In this document: positions 1-8,356 of the stretch, one piece after another
Position numbering within the stretch: position 1 is the stretch's first letter
Layout of the letters: each line of letters begins with the position of its first letter
Assembly (NCBI RefSeq): GCF_000800015.1
Contig: NZ_JUGR01000003.1
Location: forward strand, 275,071 to 339,070
Source of the DNA: Terriglobus sp. TAA 43
Lineage (GTDB): Bacteria > Acidobacteriota > Terriglobia > Terriglobales > Acidobacteriaceae
DNA length: 64,000 bases
Direction: 5' to 3'
Position numbers and translations under genes: made by a program
The notes under the pieces: generated by a model
Seen by the model: only the letters and a program-made list of their open reading frames with translations
Database searches by the model: none
Told to the model about the DNA's origin: nothing

Positions 1-14
1 CGAGATCGTAGAGC

Positions 15-875
15 TCATACTGCCACACTCTTCCCTGCTCTATCCCACGCCTCACGCGCAAGACTCACAAGACTGTCAGTTTCCGCCGTGCGCGAATATG
101 TCTCCACTCCGCGGACAAGATAGGCGTATGGCGGTGGCCCCAGTTCCGGCTCAAACACAAACACGGCGTTGCTTGGAGCATTGGCTAGCCATATCTCCAT
201 CGCGCTTTCCCAAATAGACTGTGTCAGCGCGACAGACTGCGTATCCGCAACAGAGACCTGGATCTGTTGGCCGTTCGATATGCGCCCATGAATCAGCTCC
301 GTTGCCTCGAACAAAGGCCCAAGCGACACGTTGAATCTTGTTATGTCTCCTCCAACGCCTTCCCCCGCGACCAGATAGTGAGATACGTCCAGCGCGATGC
401 GCGTCTCGGGACGCCGTCGTACCAACGCGCATGTCGCATGGAGGTCCTGCGTGATCCTTCCACGATGCGTTTCTAACATCAGGGGTAGATCATATTTCTC
501 AGCCAACGCGTATGCCTCATCCACAAGGCGCTCTTTATCGACATCGTGAAGGTAGGCATGTCCAAGATGAAGATTCATCGCAGTCGCGTTCAATTCGATA
601 GCACGTTCGAAAAAAGGGATCGCTTCGCCAATCGTGGAAGCCCACCCCTGCGCGATGAACTTGAGAGGGAGTGTCCGCAGGATTGCTTTTAGCGGCATCA
701 TTCTGTCCTCTCGGAGTCCCGCTTCGAGATACTCGAAGCCTTCCTCACACGAGCGAGCCAACGCATCCTCTATCGAGATTTCGCGGTTCTGCAAGGCCCA
801 ATACGATTGGGCCAGCGCAAGCCTTGGTCCAGCAGTATTGGAAGAGTCGCGAAAGATGTAACGAGAGTGGGTCAC
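15..875 (-). CDS. TIM-barrel sugar isomerase/epimerase (AP endonuclease 2-like)
   Basis: The 286-residue product reads as a xylose-isomerase-like TIM barrel, the fold used by sugar isomerases, epimerases and endonuclease IV. Visible landmarks are LMLETHRG, LDVSHYL, IHGRISNGQQ and FEPELGPPPYAY, which supply the Glu, Asp and His residues that bind the divalent metal in this fold. No signal peptide is seen, so a cytoplasmic place is likely. The start is GTG at 875. It is the last gene of the minus-strand sugar operon, 80 bp after the LysR gene, so it probably processes the imported sugar. The exact substrate cannot be read from the sequence. Confidence 0.85.
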   Translation of the reverse strand: MTHSRYIFRDSSNTAGPRLALAQSYWALQNREISIEDALARSCEEGFEYLEAGLREDRMMPLKAILRTLPLKFIAQGWASTIGEAIPFFERAIELNATAMNLHLGHAYLHDVDKERLVDEAYALAEKYDLPLMLETHRGRITQDLHATCALVRRRPETRIALDVSHYLVAGEGVGGDITRFNVSLGPLFEATELIHGRISNGQQIQVSVADTQSVALTQSIWESAMEIWLANAPSNAVFVFEPELGPPPYAYLVRGVETYSRTAETDSLVSLAREAWDRAGKSVAV

Positions 876-955
876 GTAGTTAGCCTAGATAGATAGCGCT
901 ATCGAGAAAACCAGATAATTTCGATATTTGACATTGAGAAAAACGATGGAAAGGC

Positions 956-1858
956 CTAGGGGTTGGTGCTCACGGAACATGCGCGTTGAATACGCTGTGC
1001 CAATCGCCTCGTCGCTGGTGGCTGCGCCTCCCATCGAAGACACGCGATCAGAAGTTCGCGATGCAGCGGAAATCCTCTCACTTGCTTTGCGGACAGTCCC
1101 TTCCCCGCAGCACCAGTGACTGAGCAGTCCGGGAGTAGTGCCATCCCCATCCCCGCAAGCACAACACTCTTGATCGCCTCCATGTTCTCCATTTCCATGG
1201 CGATGCGTGGGGTGATTCCCAGTTGCTCGAAGTAGTTTCGTTGGACCGTGCGCATTGCAGTACCTGGCAGGTGGGAGATCAACGGTAGACCATCCAGATC
1301 TTGTGGCACCAGTATCCGTTTCGTGCTCAGTGGATGTGTCTCGGGAAGGACAACAAGCAATCGTTCCTGTACAAGCGGAACCGTTTCTACTTGTGCGAGT
1401 GCAGCGGAGGGGCTCATGACAATTGCAAGATCAAGCGTCTGGTCCAGTAGCCCTTGCAACAACACCTCCGTTGTTGCGGTACTCACCTGAATCTCAATCT
1501 GGTTATATTTCGCACGATAGTCGCGCAACACCTTTGGCAAAAGATAGATCAGTGTTGATGCACCAACTCCAAAGCGAATTGTTCCTCGCTGCGTTGTGGA
1601 GTACTCGCGCACCGCGAGTTCAGCATTCTTCACGTCGGCAAGAATGCGCTCAGCGTATGCCAGCAAGGTTTTGCCTGCGGGCGACAAGGCAACTCGGCGT
1701 GGGCCGCGGACGAATAAGACGCATCCGAGTTCACTCTCCAATTGCTTCACATGCAGCGAAATCGTGGATTGTGACAGAAAAAGCGATCGTCCCGCTTCAG
1801 TAAACGAGCCGGTAACGGCAACTGCCTGGAATACTCGGAGATGATGTAGATCGGTCAC
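956..1858 (-). CDS. LysR-family transcriptional regulator
   Basis: This is a standard 300-residue LysR protein. The N-terminal winged helix-turn-helix begins LHHLRVFQAVAVTGSFTEAG and includes LSQSTISLHVKQLE; a periplasmic-binding-protein-like effector domain follows (about residues 90-290). The reading frame is open upstream to 2101, but that extension lies inside the permease gene and is not LysR-like. The GTG at 1858 overlaps the permease stop by four bases (GTGA), gives the family's usual length and is chosen as start. The regulator lies within the operon it presumably controls, co-directional and translationally coupled rather than divergent, which is less common for LysR genes. Its ligand is probably the sugar substrate or a keto-sugar intermediate (inference). 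Confidence 0.9.
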   Translation of the reverse strand: MTDLHHLRVFQAVAVTGSFTEAGRSLFLSQSTISLHVKQLESELGCVLFVRGPRRVALSPAGKTLLAYAERILADVKNAELAVREYSTTQRGTIRFGVGASTLIYLLPKVLRDYRAKYNQIEIQVSTATTEVLLQGLLDQTLDLAIVMSPSAALAQVETVPLVQERLLVVLPETHPLSTKRILVPQDLDGLPLISHLPGTAMRTVQRNYFEQLGITPRIAMEMENMEAIKSVVLAGMGMALLPDCSVTGAAGKGLSAKQVRGFPLHRELLIACLRWEAQPPATRRLAQRIQRACSVSTNP

Positions 1859-3162
1859 GCGGGATACTCTATCGCGTTTTTGGTGAGAATGTGGAACACG
1901 ATCAGCGCAGCGGCGTAGGCCACACCCGCGACGAGAAAGACCAGGGTATAGTCGCCATGCGACACCTGAAGCACCAAGCCAGTGAATTTCTGAAAGACAA
2001 CTCCCCCAAATGCTCCTGCAGCACCTGCAATTCCTACAGACGAGGACAGAGTTGCGGCGGGGAAGCAATCCGCATTGGCCGCGAATAAATTGGCGGCCCA
2101 CGCTTGGTGTGCAGCTGTAAGGACGCTGAATAACGCAATCATCTCTGTCAGAGAGTCAAGCCTTGTTGCCAGCATCAAAAGCAAAGCGCACGCTGCGCTG
2201 ACCGCAAGTACAGCTTTGCGCGCACTCAATATCTTCCATCCACGTCGAATGAGATAACCCGCACTCCAACCGCCAACTACTGCGCCGAGCGACGAGGCAC
2301 AATAGATGATTGCAAGGGGAATACCAATTTGTGCCACGGAGAGATGGAACCGCTGTTGCAGGAACTTCGGCAACCAGAAGAGATATAGCCACCAAACCGG
2401 ATCCGTCATGGCCTTGACGAAAACAAATGCCCACATAACGCGAAGACGCAACAAGTCAATCCAACGCGTGCCTTGTGTGGCTCCGGTAGCTACAGGCTGA
2501 ACTCGGCGCTTCGCTTCTCCGGAAAGCAAGCGTTGATAAGGGAAGAACAGCCACAGAATCAACCACACGAACCCGAGTACACCGACACCAACAAACGCAG
2601 CTCGCCAGGAATGATAACGCGCCAATATAAACGCGATAAAGCCAGGAGCAACCAGTGCAGCGAGGTTGGAGCCCGAGTTGAAGATGCCCGTTGCAAAGGC
2701 TCGCTCCTCGGGTGCAAACCATTCGGAGATTGCTCGGATTGCCGCAGGAAAATTGCCACTCTCTGCAAAGCCAAGACAAAGGCGTGCGAAGAAAAAACCC
2801 ATCACGCTGCTGGCAAACGCATGGGATATTGCAGCCAGCGTCCACAAGAACACGAACACAGCATAGCCAATACGCGTGCCGAGCCAGTCCACGATGCGCC
2901 CAGCGATGATGTAGCCAACACCATAGGCAAGCGTAAACCCGATGACGATGTTTCCGTAGCTGTCTTCGCTCCACTTGAACTCAAGATCAAGCGTATGCGC
3001 CAGGATGCCAAGCGCGGAGCGGTCCATATAGTTAATGCCGGTGGCCAGAAACAACAGGGCGACAACGAGCCAACGATAACGGCTCTTCTGTGACTCCCTG
3101 GGAGCCGCGATTTCAATCACAGTACGACTCTCTCGTTGTGCTCGCGGGTCCAGTGTGACCAT
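1855..3162 (-). CDS. MFS permease, anion:cation symporter (ExuT-like) type
   Basis: A 435-residue major facilitator with about twelve membrane segments. The N-terminal part carries NYMDRSALGILA in TM1, the loop RIVDWLGTRIGY, and CLGFAESGNFPAAIRAISEW, all typical of the ACS subfamily that imports hexuronates and related sugar acids. The start overlaps the stop of the upstream gene by one base (TGATG), and the end overlaps the LysR start by four bases, so translation is coupled on both sides. Within this operon it most likely brings the sugar or keto-sugar across the inner membrane after periplasmic processing. The substrate is inferred from family and context only. Confidence 0.9.
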   Translation of the reverse strand: MVTLDPRAQRESRTVIEIAAPRESQKSRYRWLVVALLFLATGINYMDRSALGILAHTLDLEFKWSEDSYGNIVIGFTLAYGVGYIIAGRIVDWLGTRIGYAVFVFLWTLAAISHAFASSVMGFFFARLCLGFAESGNFPAAIRAISEWFAPEERAFATGIFNSGSNLAALVAPGFIAFILARYHSWRAAFVGVGVLGFVWLILWLFFPYQRLLSGEAKRRVQPVATGATQGTRWIDLLRLRVMWAFVFVKAMTDPVWWLYLFWLPKFLQQRFHLSVAQIGIPLAIIYCASSLGAVVGGWSAGYLIRRGWKILSARKAVLAVSAACALLLMLATRLDSLTEMIALFSVLTAAHQAWAANLFAANADCFPAATLSSSVGIAGAAGAFGGVVFQKFTGLVLQVSHGDYTLVFLVAGVAYAAALIVFHILTKNAIEYPA

Positions 3163-4001
3163 CAGCCTTCACGGTATCCAAGTTCCGCGATCAACTTACG
3201 CATGTAGGCGAAGCTTTTCAGCGTGTCTGGCATCGGATCGTTTTCGTGGGTCTCCAACTCCAGATCAACGTAGTAGGGATAGTTGATCGCAGCCAGAACG
3301 CGAAATATTTCACGTGTAGGCATGACCCCGTCGCCCATCGGGAGCGCTTCTGCAGTTTCGTTTGCCGCAGCCAGATCGCGAACATGCAAATCATAGAGAC
3401 GGCTTCCGGCCATACGGATTGCCGCTACCGGATCGACACCAATGCGTAACGTATGTCCGACATCAATGCAATATCCAATACGGTGATCGAGCGGCTCGAT
3501 CGCCTTCTGAACATCAAACGGCGAAGGCCACTCCGTGTCATGCGGACCGTGATTATGCAACCCCATGCAAATGTCGTATTCCTTCACGAATCGCTCGACG
3601 CGAGGAAGGACGGCATGCGTTGGTGCGCCGACAAAACGCCTGACACCCGCTGCTTTCAGATACTCAAACTTCGCGCGCACATCCTCGTCGCTATCGGTAC
3701 GAAAGTAGATGGCTCCTGCGCAGGTAAGCTGCACGCCCGCATCTCGATACGCTTTTGCAAGCCGTGGCACATCTGCCAGCGGTGTCATGGGCAGATGAAT
3801 GTCCTTCACATTCAGTGAAGGACACTTCAGCTGATGCATGAAACCAATCACCTGATCTGGTCCAAATTTACGGAAGCCATAACTGCACACACCGAGACGT
3901 ATAGTGGGCGTTGCTGGAGCCGCGACCATCTGCGAGGTCAGCATGCCGCCTGCCGCGAGGCAGCCCAGCTTCAGAGCGTCACGACGATTGATTCTAGACA
4001 T
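3162..4001 (-). CDS. Tat-exported TIM-barrel sugar isomerase/epimerase
   Basis: A 279-residue TIM-barrel protein of the sugar isomerase/epimerase group. It begins with a twin-arginine signal (SRINRRDALKLGCLAAGG), so it should be folded in the cytoplasm and exported to the periplasm. Metal-site landmarks include MGLHNHGPHD, YCIDVGHTLRIG, LHVRDL and VDLELETHEN. It overlaps the Gfo/Idh/MocA gene by eight bases and abuts the permease by one base. Together with the other exported enzymes of the operon it suggests that sugar oxidation and rearrangement begin outside the cytoplasm. It is a distant relative of the cytoplasmic barrel encoded at 15-875. Confidence 0.88.
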   Translation of the reverse strand: MSRINRRDALKLGCLAAGGMLTSQMVAAPATPTIRLGVCSYGFRKFGPDQVIGFMHQLKCPSLNVKDIHLPMTPLADVPRLAKAYRDAGVQLTCAGAIYFRTDSDEDVRAKFEYLKAAGVRRFVGAPTHAVLPRVERFVKEYDICMGLHNHGPHDTEWPSPFDVQKAIEPLDHRIGYCIDVGHTLRIGVDPVAAIRMAGSRLYDLHVRDLAAANETAEALPMGDGVMPTREIFRVLAAINYPYYVDLELETHENDPMPDTLKSFAYMRKLIAELGYREG

Positions 4002-5313
4002 TTGCCCACTCCCCGCGTGGAATCGGTGCAGCTAAAAGACTGTTGGCACGATTGCTATCCAGGAATAGCTCCGCCTTCGGATCCCAACGCAATTTCTCTC
4101 CCGTTTGGCAGGCAATCAGGCCGATCTGCGAAATGCTGATATCGCGATGGCCGGTCTCGATTGGAATCATGGTGGGCCTCCGCTCCTGGATTGCGGCGAT
4201 GAAATCGTTCTTGTCCCAGAGATTATGAGAGAAGTCTTCCTCACCCTTTTCTGGTTCCAGCGTCACCAGCTCCGGCTTGCTGCTCGTCATTACACCGGGA
4301 TAGTTCTCAATCTTCAGCCATGCCTCGCTGCCGTGATAGGTAATCGTCGGGATGCTGGTTGGCGTTTGCTCACATGTCATCTCAAGGCCGTTCTCGTAGC
4401 GATACGTCACTTTGAAATTGATCATGGTGTCCCATAAAGCATTCGGAAACTCTCCGTGCCCTTCGATCTCGACCGGGCCGGAGTTCTCTGAGCGATTGGC
4501 CCACTGCACCATATCGAAGTAGTGCGCTCCCCAATTGCTGATCATGCCTTGCGCATAGGTGCTGACGCGCATCCAGTTGGGACGCATCTTCGTCTGCTTC
4601 CGATCGTGCACCCGCTTTTCTGTGTAAGGAACAACCGGAGCTGGACCGAGCCACATCTGGTAGTCAAGCTCCTCTGGAACCGACATATCCGGAGCATCCA
4701 CTACTGGAGTTGGATCGGATGGAAATGTAATTTCCACCCGTTGCAGCCTACCGATGTGTCCATTGCGGATCAGCTCCACAGCGTGGTTTTGCTTACGCAC
4801 ACTTCGGAATTCGCTATCGGTACGTGCGGTAACACCAGAAGCCTTCACGACATCCGCAAGTGCACGCCCCTGCTTCACACTAAGACTAAGTGGCTTTTCC
4901 AGTGCGAAATGCTTCTTTGCCTTCGCCGCCATCGTACCCATGGTTGTGTGCCAGTGGTCGGGCACTGAGATCATCAGCGCATCGATATCGCGGTGGTGGA
5001 TAACATCACGAAAATCTGCGGTCTGAGTGCATCCGTTGTAACCACTTTTCCCATCGCGTTTGGCGTAGAACTCGTTAACGAACTTCTGCGCCTCAGCCAT
5101 TCGCCAGCGGTCGGTGTCACATACCGTAACAACTTGTACGCCCGGTACGGCCAGCATCTGGGGCAAGTTGGAGCCAAACGCCTGCCTGCCCGTACCAATG
5201 AAACCCACATTGATACGGCCGCTGGGCGCATTCGCACCAAGCACTCGTGAAGGAACAATTGCTGCAGAGGCCGCGCATGCAGCCGACCGAATGAGAAACT
5301 CTCGACGATCCAT
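3994..5313 (-). CDS. Tat-exported Gfo/Idh/MocA-family oxidoreductase
   Basis: A 439-residue oxidoreductase. A Tat signal (DRREFLIRSAACAASAAIVP) is followed by a Rossmann domain with GFIGTGRQAFGSN, then the family's EKPLSLSVKQGRALAD segment, whose EKP motif contributes the conserved Lys. The C-terminal alpha/beta substrate domain follows, with NWGAHYFDMVQWA. Family members use a tightly held or recycled NAD(P) to oxidise or reduce sugars, often at C3 of glycosides. Export with a bound nucleotide cofactor fits the Tat route. In this operon it is the likely 3-dehydrogenase that makes the keto-sugar for the neighbouring DUF1080 protein (inference from known 3-keto-glycoside pathways). Confidence 0.9.
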   Translation of the reverse strand: MDRREFLIRSAACAASAAIVPSRVLGANAPSGRINVGFIGTGRQAFGSNLPQMLAVPGVQVVTVCDTDRWRMAEAQKFVNEFYAKRDGKSGYNGCTQTADFRDVIHHRDIDALMISVPDHWHTTMGTMAAKAKKHFALEKPLSLSVKQGRALADVVKASGVTARTDSEFRSVRKQNHAVELIRNGHIGRLQRVEITFPSDPTPVVDAPDMSVPEELDYQMWLGPAPVVPYTEKRVHDRKQTKMRPNWMRVSTYAQGMISNWGAHYFDMVQWANRSENSGPVEIEGHGEFPNALWDTMINFKVTYRYENGLEMTCEQTPTSIPTITYHGSEAWLKIENYPGVMTSSKPELVTLEPEKGEEDFSHNLWDKNDFIAAIQERRPTMIPIETGHRDISISQIGLIACQTGEKLRWDPKAELFLDSNRANSLLAAPIPRGEWANV

Positions 5314-5322
5314 TCCGCTCTC

Positions 5323-6054
5323 CTAAGGCAGCTGCTTTAGTTTCAAGTTACGGAAGGCCACGTTGTGCCCGTGATCCTGCAGAAGGATGTGACCTGTAGA
5401 GATGGATCCGAAGTTGGGATAGGCGTGAAATTTGCTATCTTTCACACCCTGCTGGAAGAGAGCGGATGTGCGTTCCACATCGATAACCTTCTTCCCATCC
5501 AGCCAGTGCTCAATATGATTGCCACGCACGCGGATTCTGGAACTGTGCCACATCCCAACTGCCGTATCACCCTTGTTAGGCGCAACAACGTCATAGATTG
5601 CTGCAGTTTTCTTCTTCGCATCCAGCGGTTTGCCCATGTAGATATAGTTGGCATCGTCGATGATCTGATATTCATAGCCGGGCTGCGATCCTACCGGCTT
5701 GGGCTGACGCTCTTCCACAAAGTACTTCACGCCACTGTTGCCATCCTTGCCAAGTTTCCAGTCAAAGACCATCTCAAAGTTTCTATAGGTCTTCCGCGTG
5801 ACAATGTCTCCACCATCGCCCGCTTCCATGCCTTGAGTAAACTCGCCACGTAACTCTCCCTCGTGGATCGCCCAACCGTGGGTGGGAAGGTTTTCCATAT
5901 ACGCACCGCGCCATTGAGACAAATCCCTGCCGTCAAACAGGAGCGTCCAACCGTCCTTCTTTTCCTCAGGACTCAGCGTGTTGATTGACTGAGCAGTTGC
6001 TGTATGCGCCGCGCAAAGTAGCAGTAAGGCACATGAAATCGTTCGAAGCGTCAT
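5323..6054 (-). CDS. Secreted DUF1080 protein, probable 3-keto-disaccharide hydrolase
   Basis: A 243-residue protein with a Sec signal peptide (hydrophobic stretch ISCALLLLCAAHTATAQ) and a single DUF1080 beta-sandwich domain of concanavalin fold. Landmarks are GWTLLFDGRDLSQWRG, FEMVFDWKLGKDGNSGVKYF, YEYQIIDD and HWLDGKKVIDVE. The family includes enzymes that cleave 3-keto-glycosides. It is the first gene of the operon and ends nine bases before the Gfo/Idh/MocA gene. Its place beside an exported Gfo/Idh/MocA enzyme supports the keto-glycoside role; binding rather than hydrolysis remains possible. Confidence 0.88.
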   Translation of the reverse strand: MTLRTISCALLLLCAAHTATAQSINTLSPEEKKDGWTLLFDGRDLSQWRGAYMENLPTHGWAIHEGELRGEFTQGMEAGDGGDIVTRKTYRNFEMVFDWKLGKDGNSGVKYFVEERQPKPVGSQPGYEYQIIDDANYIYMGKPLDAKKKTAAIYDVVAPNKGDTAVGMWHSSRIRVRGNHIEHWLDGKKVIDVERTSALFQQGVKDSKFHAYPNFGSISTGHILLQDHGHNVAFRNLKLKQLP

Positions 6055-6095
6055 CGTTCCACAATCCCCATCATCTCTTGTTCAGTCCCTGAAAA

Positions 6096-6117
6096 CGCCT
6101 GCATCAGAAGGCAGGCG
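6096..6117 (-). terminator. Probable intrinsic terminator behind the DHA2 exporter gene
   Basis: A perfect 7-bp inverted repeat (CGCCTGC and GCAGGCG, 8-base loop) lies 126 bases beyond the stop of the exporter gene. On the minus strand it is followed by TTTT. It also lies just upstream of the DUF1080 start, so it would insulate the sugar operon from the exporter transcript. Confidence 0.5.
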
Positions 6118-6242
6118 GATTCTACGCAGGCAGAAGCGATTGAGGAAAGTCGAAAATGTCGATATCTGCTATTACTTTTCTCAATGGGAATGTGGCAACG
6201 CTCGCGGGCCATTAGGTGACAGGTGAGAGACTGCATGCCACC

Positions 6243-7745
6243 TCACTTATTTTTGTCCGGCACGATCACCAGCCAACCAACGCAAGCACCAAGGAAAAGG
6301 GATGCTGCACCGACCCAAAGCACACTTCGATAGGCATGAATGAAAGCAACTGCGACGGCGTGCATCGCGCGACTGTCGGACACATGGATGGCAGCCAACT
6401 GCAGACGATTCGCCTCGATCTGAGCCAGGATGTGGTCCGGCAATGAGAGCGATGCAAGCTCGCGATCGAGCGTGACAGTAAAGAGTGCCACCACAAGGGC
6501 CCCGAACGCGGCGATGGAGATAAGCGAAGCCAACCGGGAGACAGCGTTATTGATACCTGAGGCGACTCCTGCATTTGATTTCGGGACAGCATTCATTACC
6601 GTCGTAGTCAGTGGAGCGACGGTAATCACCATCCCCAACGACATCACCAACACAGCGGGTAAAAACGATGTCCAATAAGATCCATTTTGTGGCACTAACG
6701 CAAACAGCATGAAACCGATGCACGTAATGAATGGCCCGACCGTAAGTGGGAGTCGAGGCCCGTAACGATCCACAAGACGCCCCGCCCAGCGCGAAAGCAC
6801 CAACATTGTGACAATGAAGGGCGAGAACGCTCCACCTGCCTGTGTTGTCGAGTAATGCTGGATCTGGATGAGATCCAGAGGCGTGAAAAAGAGGAGCGTT
6901 CCGAGTGGTGCATAGACAAAGAGAGTTAGAAGGTTGGCGCCGGCAAAATTGCGCGAACGGAAGAGCCGAAATGGAAGCATCGGCGCGTGAGCACGTTCTT
7001 CGACATAGACAAACGCAATCAATGCCAACACTCCAGCGACCGCAAGCGTAATGAGCCTGGCCCGGTGTCCTCCCGATGGCCATTCAATCAAGGCGTAAAC
7101 AACAGCGCCGAGTCCGAACGTCGTTAAGAGTGCGCCGAACCAGTCAAGATGACCGTCAACTTTCTGGTCACGCGATTCCGGGATATTCACGCAGAGAGCA
7201 ACGACCGCGATCGCAAAAGGGATATTCAGAAAAAATACCCAGCGCCAGCTCAAGTGTTGGATCAGCCATCCGCCAACTACAGGACCGATAGCCGCCGTGA
7301 TGGCAGAGAATCCCGACCAAGTTCCGATTGCCCGACCGCGTTCGTTCTCTGGAAACGTAGCTGTAATCAAGGCAAGGCTGCCTGGAACCAGGAGTGCCGC
7401 TCCAACACCTTGTAGCGCTCTCGCGCCAATCAGCCAGCCAATGTTGGTGGCTACACCGCAAGCCACGGAGGATAGTGCAAACAGGACCACGCCATAGACA
7501 TAGATCCTTCGGCGGCCATAGCGATCTCCCATCGAGCCCCCCACAAGCAATAGCGACGCGAGTGTAAGGGCATAACTTTCAACAACCCATTGCGCATCCA
7601 GAACATTTGCGCGAAAGAAGTCCTGCAGAGTTGGAAGCGCGAGATTGACGACGGTTCCATCGAGAAATGCCATGCTCGAACCGAGAATGGTCGCAACCAA
7701 CACGAGACGGGCGGTCTTCGATGAAGCTGGGACGGGATCCGACAT
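6243..7745 (-). CDS. DHA2-family (EmrB/QacA-type) MFS drug exporter
   Basis: A 500-residue, 14-segment major facilitator. TM1 has the DHA2 signature SSMAFLDGTVVNLALPTL, followed by SMGDRYGRRRIYVYG (motif A) and the motif-C-like AIGPVVGGWLIQHLSWRWVF. Start chosen at the ATG at 7745 (MSDPVPASSK), which places TM1 close to the N-terminus; the open frame runs 24 codons further upstream without family character. Members export cationic drugs, dyes or antibiotics in exchange for protons. No accessory membrane-fusion or outer-membrane gene is adjacent, so it may act alone in the inner membrane. The substrate is unknown. Confidence 0.9.
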   Translation of the reverse strand: MSDPVPASSKTARLVLVATILGSSMAFLDGTVVNLALPTLQDFFRANVLDAQWVVESYALTLASLLLVGGSMGDRYGRRRIYVYGVVLFALSSVACGVATNIGWLIGARALQGVGAALLVPGSLALITATFPENERGRAIGTWSGFSAITAAIGPVVGGWLIQHLSWRWVFFLNIPFAIAVVALCVNIPESRDQKVDGHLDWFGALLTTFGLGAVVYALIEWPSGGHRARLITLAVAGVLALIAFVYVEERAHAPMLPFRLFRSRNFAGANLLTLFVYAPLGTLLFFTPLDLIQIQHYSTTQAGGAFSPFIVTMLVLSRWAGRLVDRYGPRLPLTVGPFITCIGFMLFALVPQNGSYWTSFLPAVLVMSLGMVITVAPLTTTVMNAVPKSNAGVASGINNAVSRLASLISIAAFGALVVALFTVTLDRELASLSLPDHILAQIEANRLQLAAIHVSDSRAMHAVAVAFIHAYRSVLWVGAASLFLGACVGWLVIVPDKNK

Positions 7746-7875
7746 AGATGTAATTCCAGTGCTGCTGCCACCGTTGTTGAGAGGCCGTAGAGACCAATGC
7801 TGCGGGCAATTCGGCACGCGGCAACCAACAGGTCATTGACAGAGTACACTTCCCACTTGCAGCGGACCACGATTC

Positions 7876-7903
7876 CGAGAATAATTAATCTCGAAAGCGA
7901 GAT
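7876..7903 (+). promoter_or_regulatory. Candidate autoregulatory operator of the Xre-RES toxin-antitoxin pair
   Basis: Three alternating half-sites precede the antitoxin ATG by six bases: CGAGA at 7876, TCTCG at 7889 and CGAGA at 7898. They form two overlapping inverted repeats, the second being ATCTCG-AAAG-CGAGAT. An AT-rich ATAATTAAT between the first two resembles a -10 element. Antitoxins of this class usually repress their own promoter, so this is the expected place for an operator. Confidence 0.5.
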
Positions 7904-7909
7904 ACGCTC

Positions 7910-8356
7910 ATGGCCACCGCTTCCCCCCTCGCCCTGCCCAGAATCGCCGGATACGACTTCGAGACTGGTGCTGATCTCGGCAATCCTGCCGAGCGCGCAG
8001 TGCTCTCCTCTGCAGCCATCAAAGCGTTTCTGAATCTCAAGAAGAAGTGGGATTTGAACGAAGAGGAGTCCCGCTCGCTTCTCGGGGGAGTGGCTTCGTC
8101 AACATTCCATGCGTGGAAGACGAACCCCAAACGCTCGCTCGACCAGGACACCCTCACACGTATCTCGCTCCTCATCGGCATCTATAAGGCTTTGAACATC
8201 TATTTTGGGAAGCCCTGGGCAGACCGTTGGATTAGTCTTGCGAATCGCGGGCCGGTCTTCATGGGGCGCACTCCGTTGGCTTACATGATTCAACGGGGAC
8301 AGCCCGGCATGATTGAAGTGCGACGCATGCTGGATGCCTGGCGAGGTGGGCAGTGA
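7910..8356 (+). CDS. Xre/MbcA/ParS-type (DUF2384) antitoxin
   Basis: A 148-residue antitoxin. The N-terminal half is a helix-turn-helix of the Xre type (LLGGVASSTFHAWKTNP). The C-terminal DUF2384 toxin-binding domain contains ISLLIGIYKALNIYF, FMGRTPLAYMIQRG and VRRMLDAWRGG. The stop overlaps the GTG start of the toxin by four bases (GTGA), the usual coupling in these modules. It should neutralise the RES toxin and repress its own promoter through the inverted repeats just upstream. Confidence 0.9.
   Translation: MATASPLALPRIAGYDFETGADLGNPAERAVLSSAAIKAFLNLKKKWDLNEEESRSLLGGVASSTFHAWKTNPKRSLDQDTLTRISLLIGIYKALNIYFGKPWADRWISLANRGPVFMGRTPLAYMIQRGQPGMIEVRRMLDAWRGGQ

Noticed and set aside
956..2101. 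381-residue version of the LysR protein
   Set aside because: The extra 81 N-terminal residues are Arg/Cys-rich, lie inside the permease gene in another frame and precede the normal LysR start.
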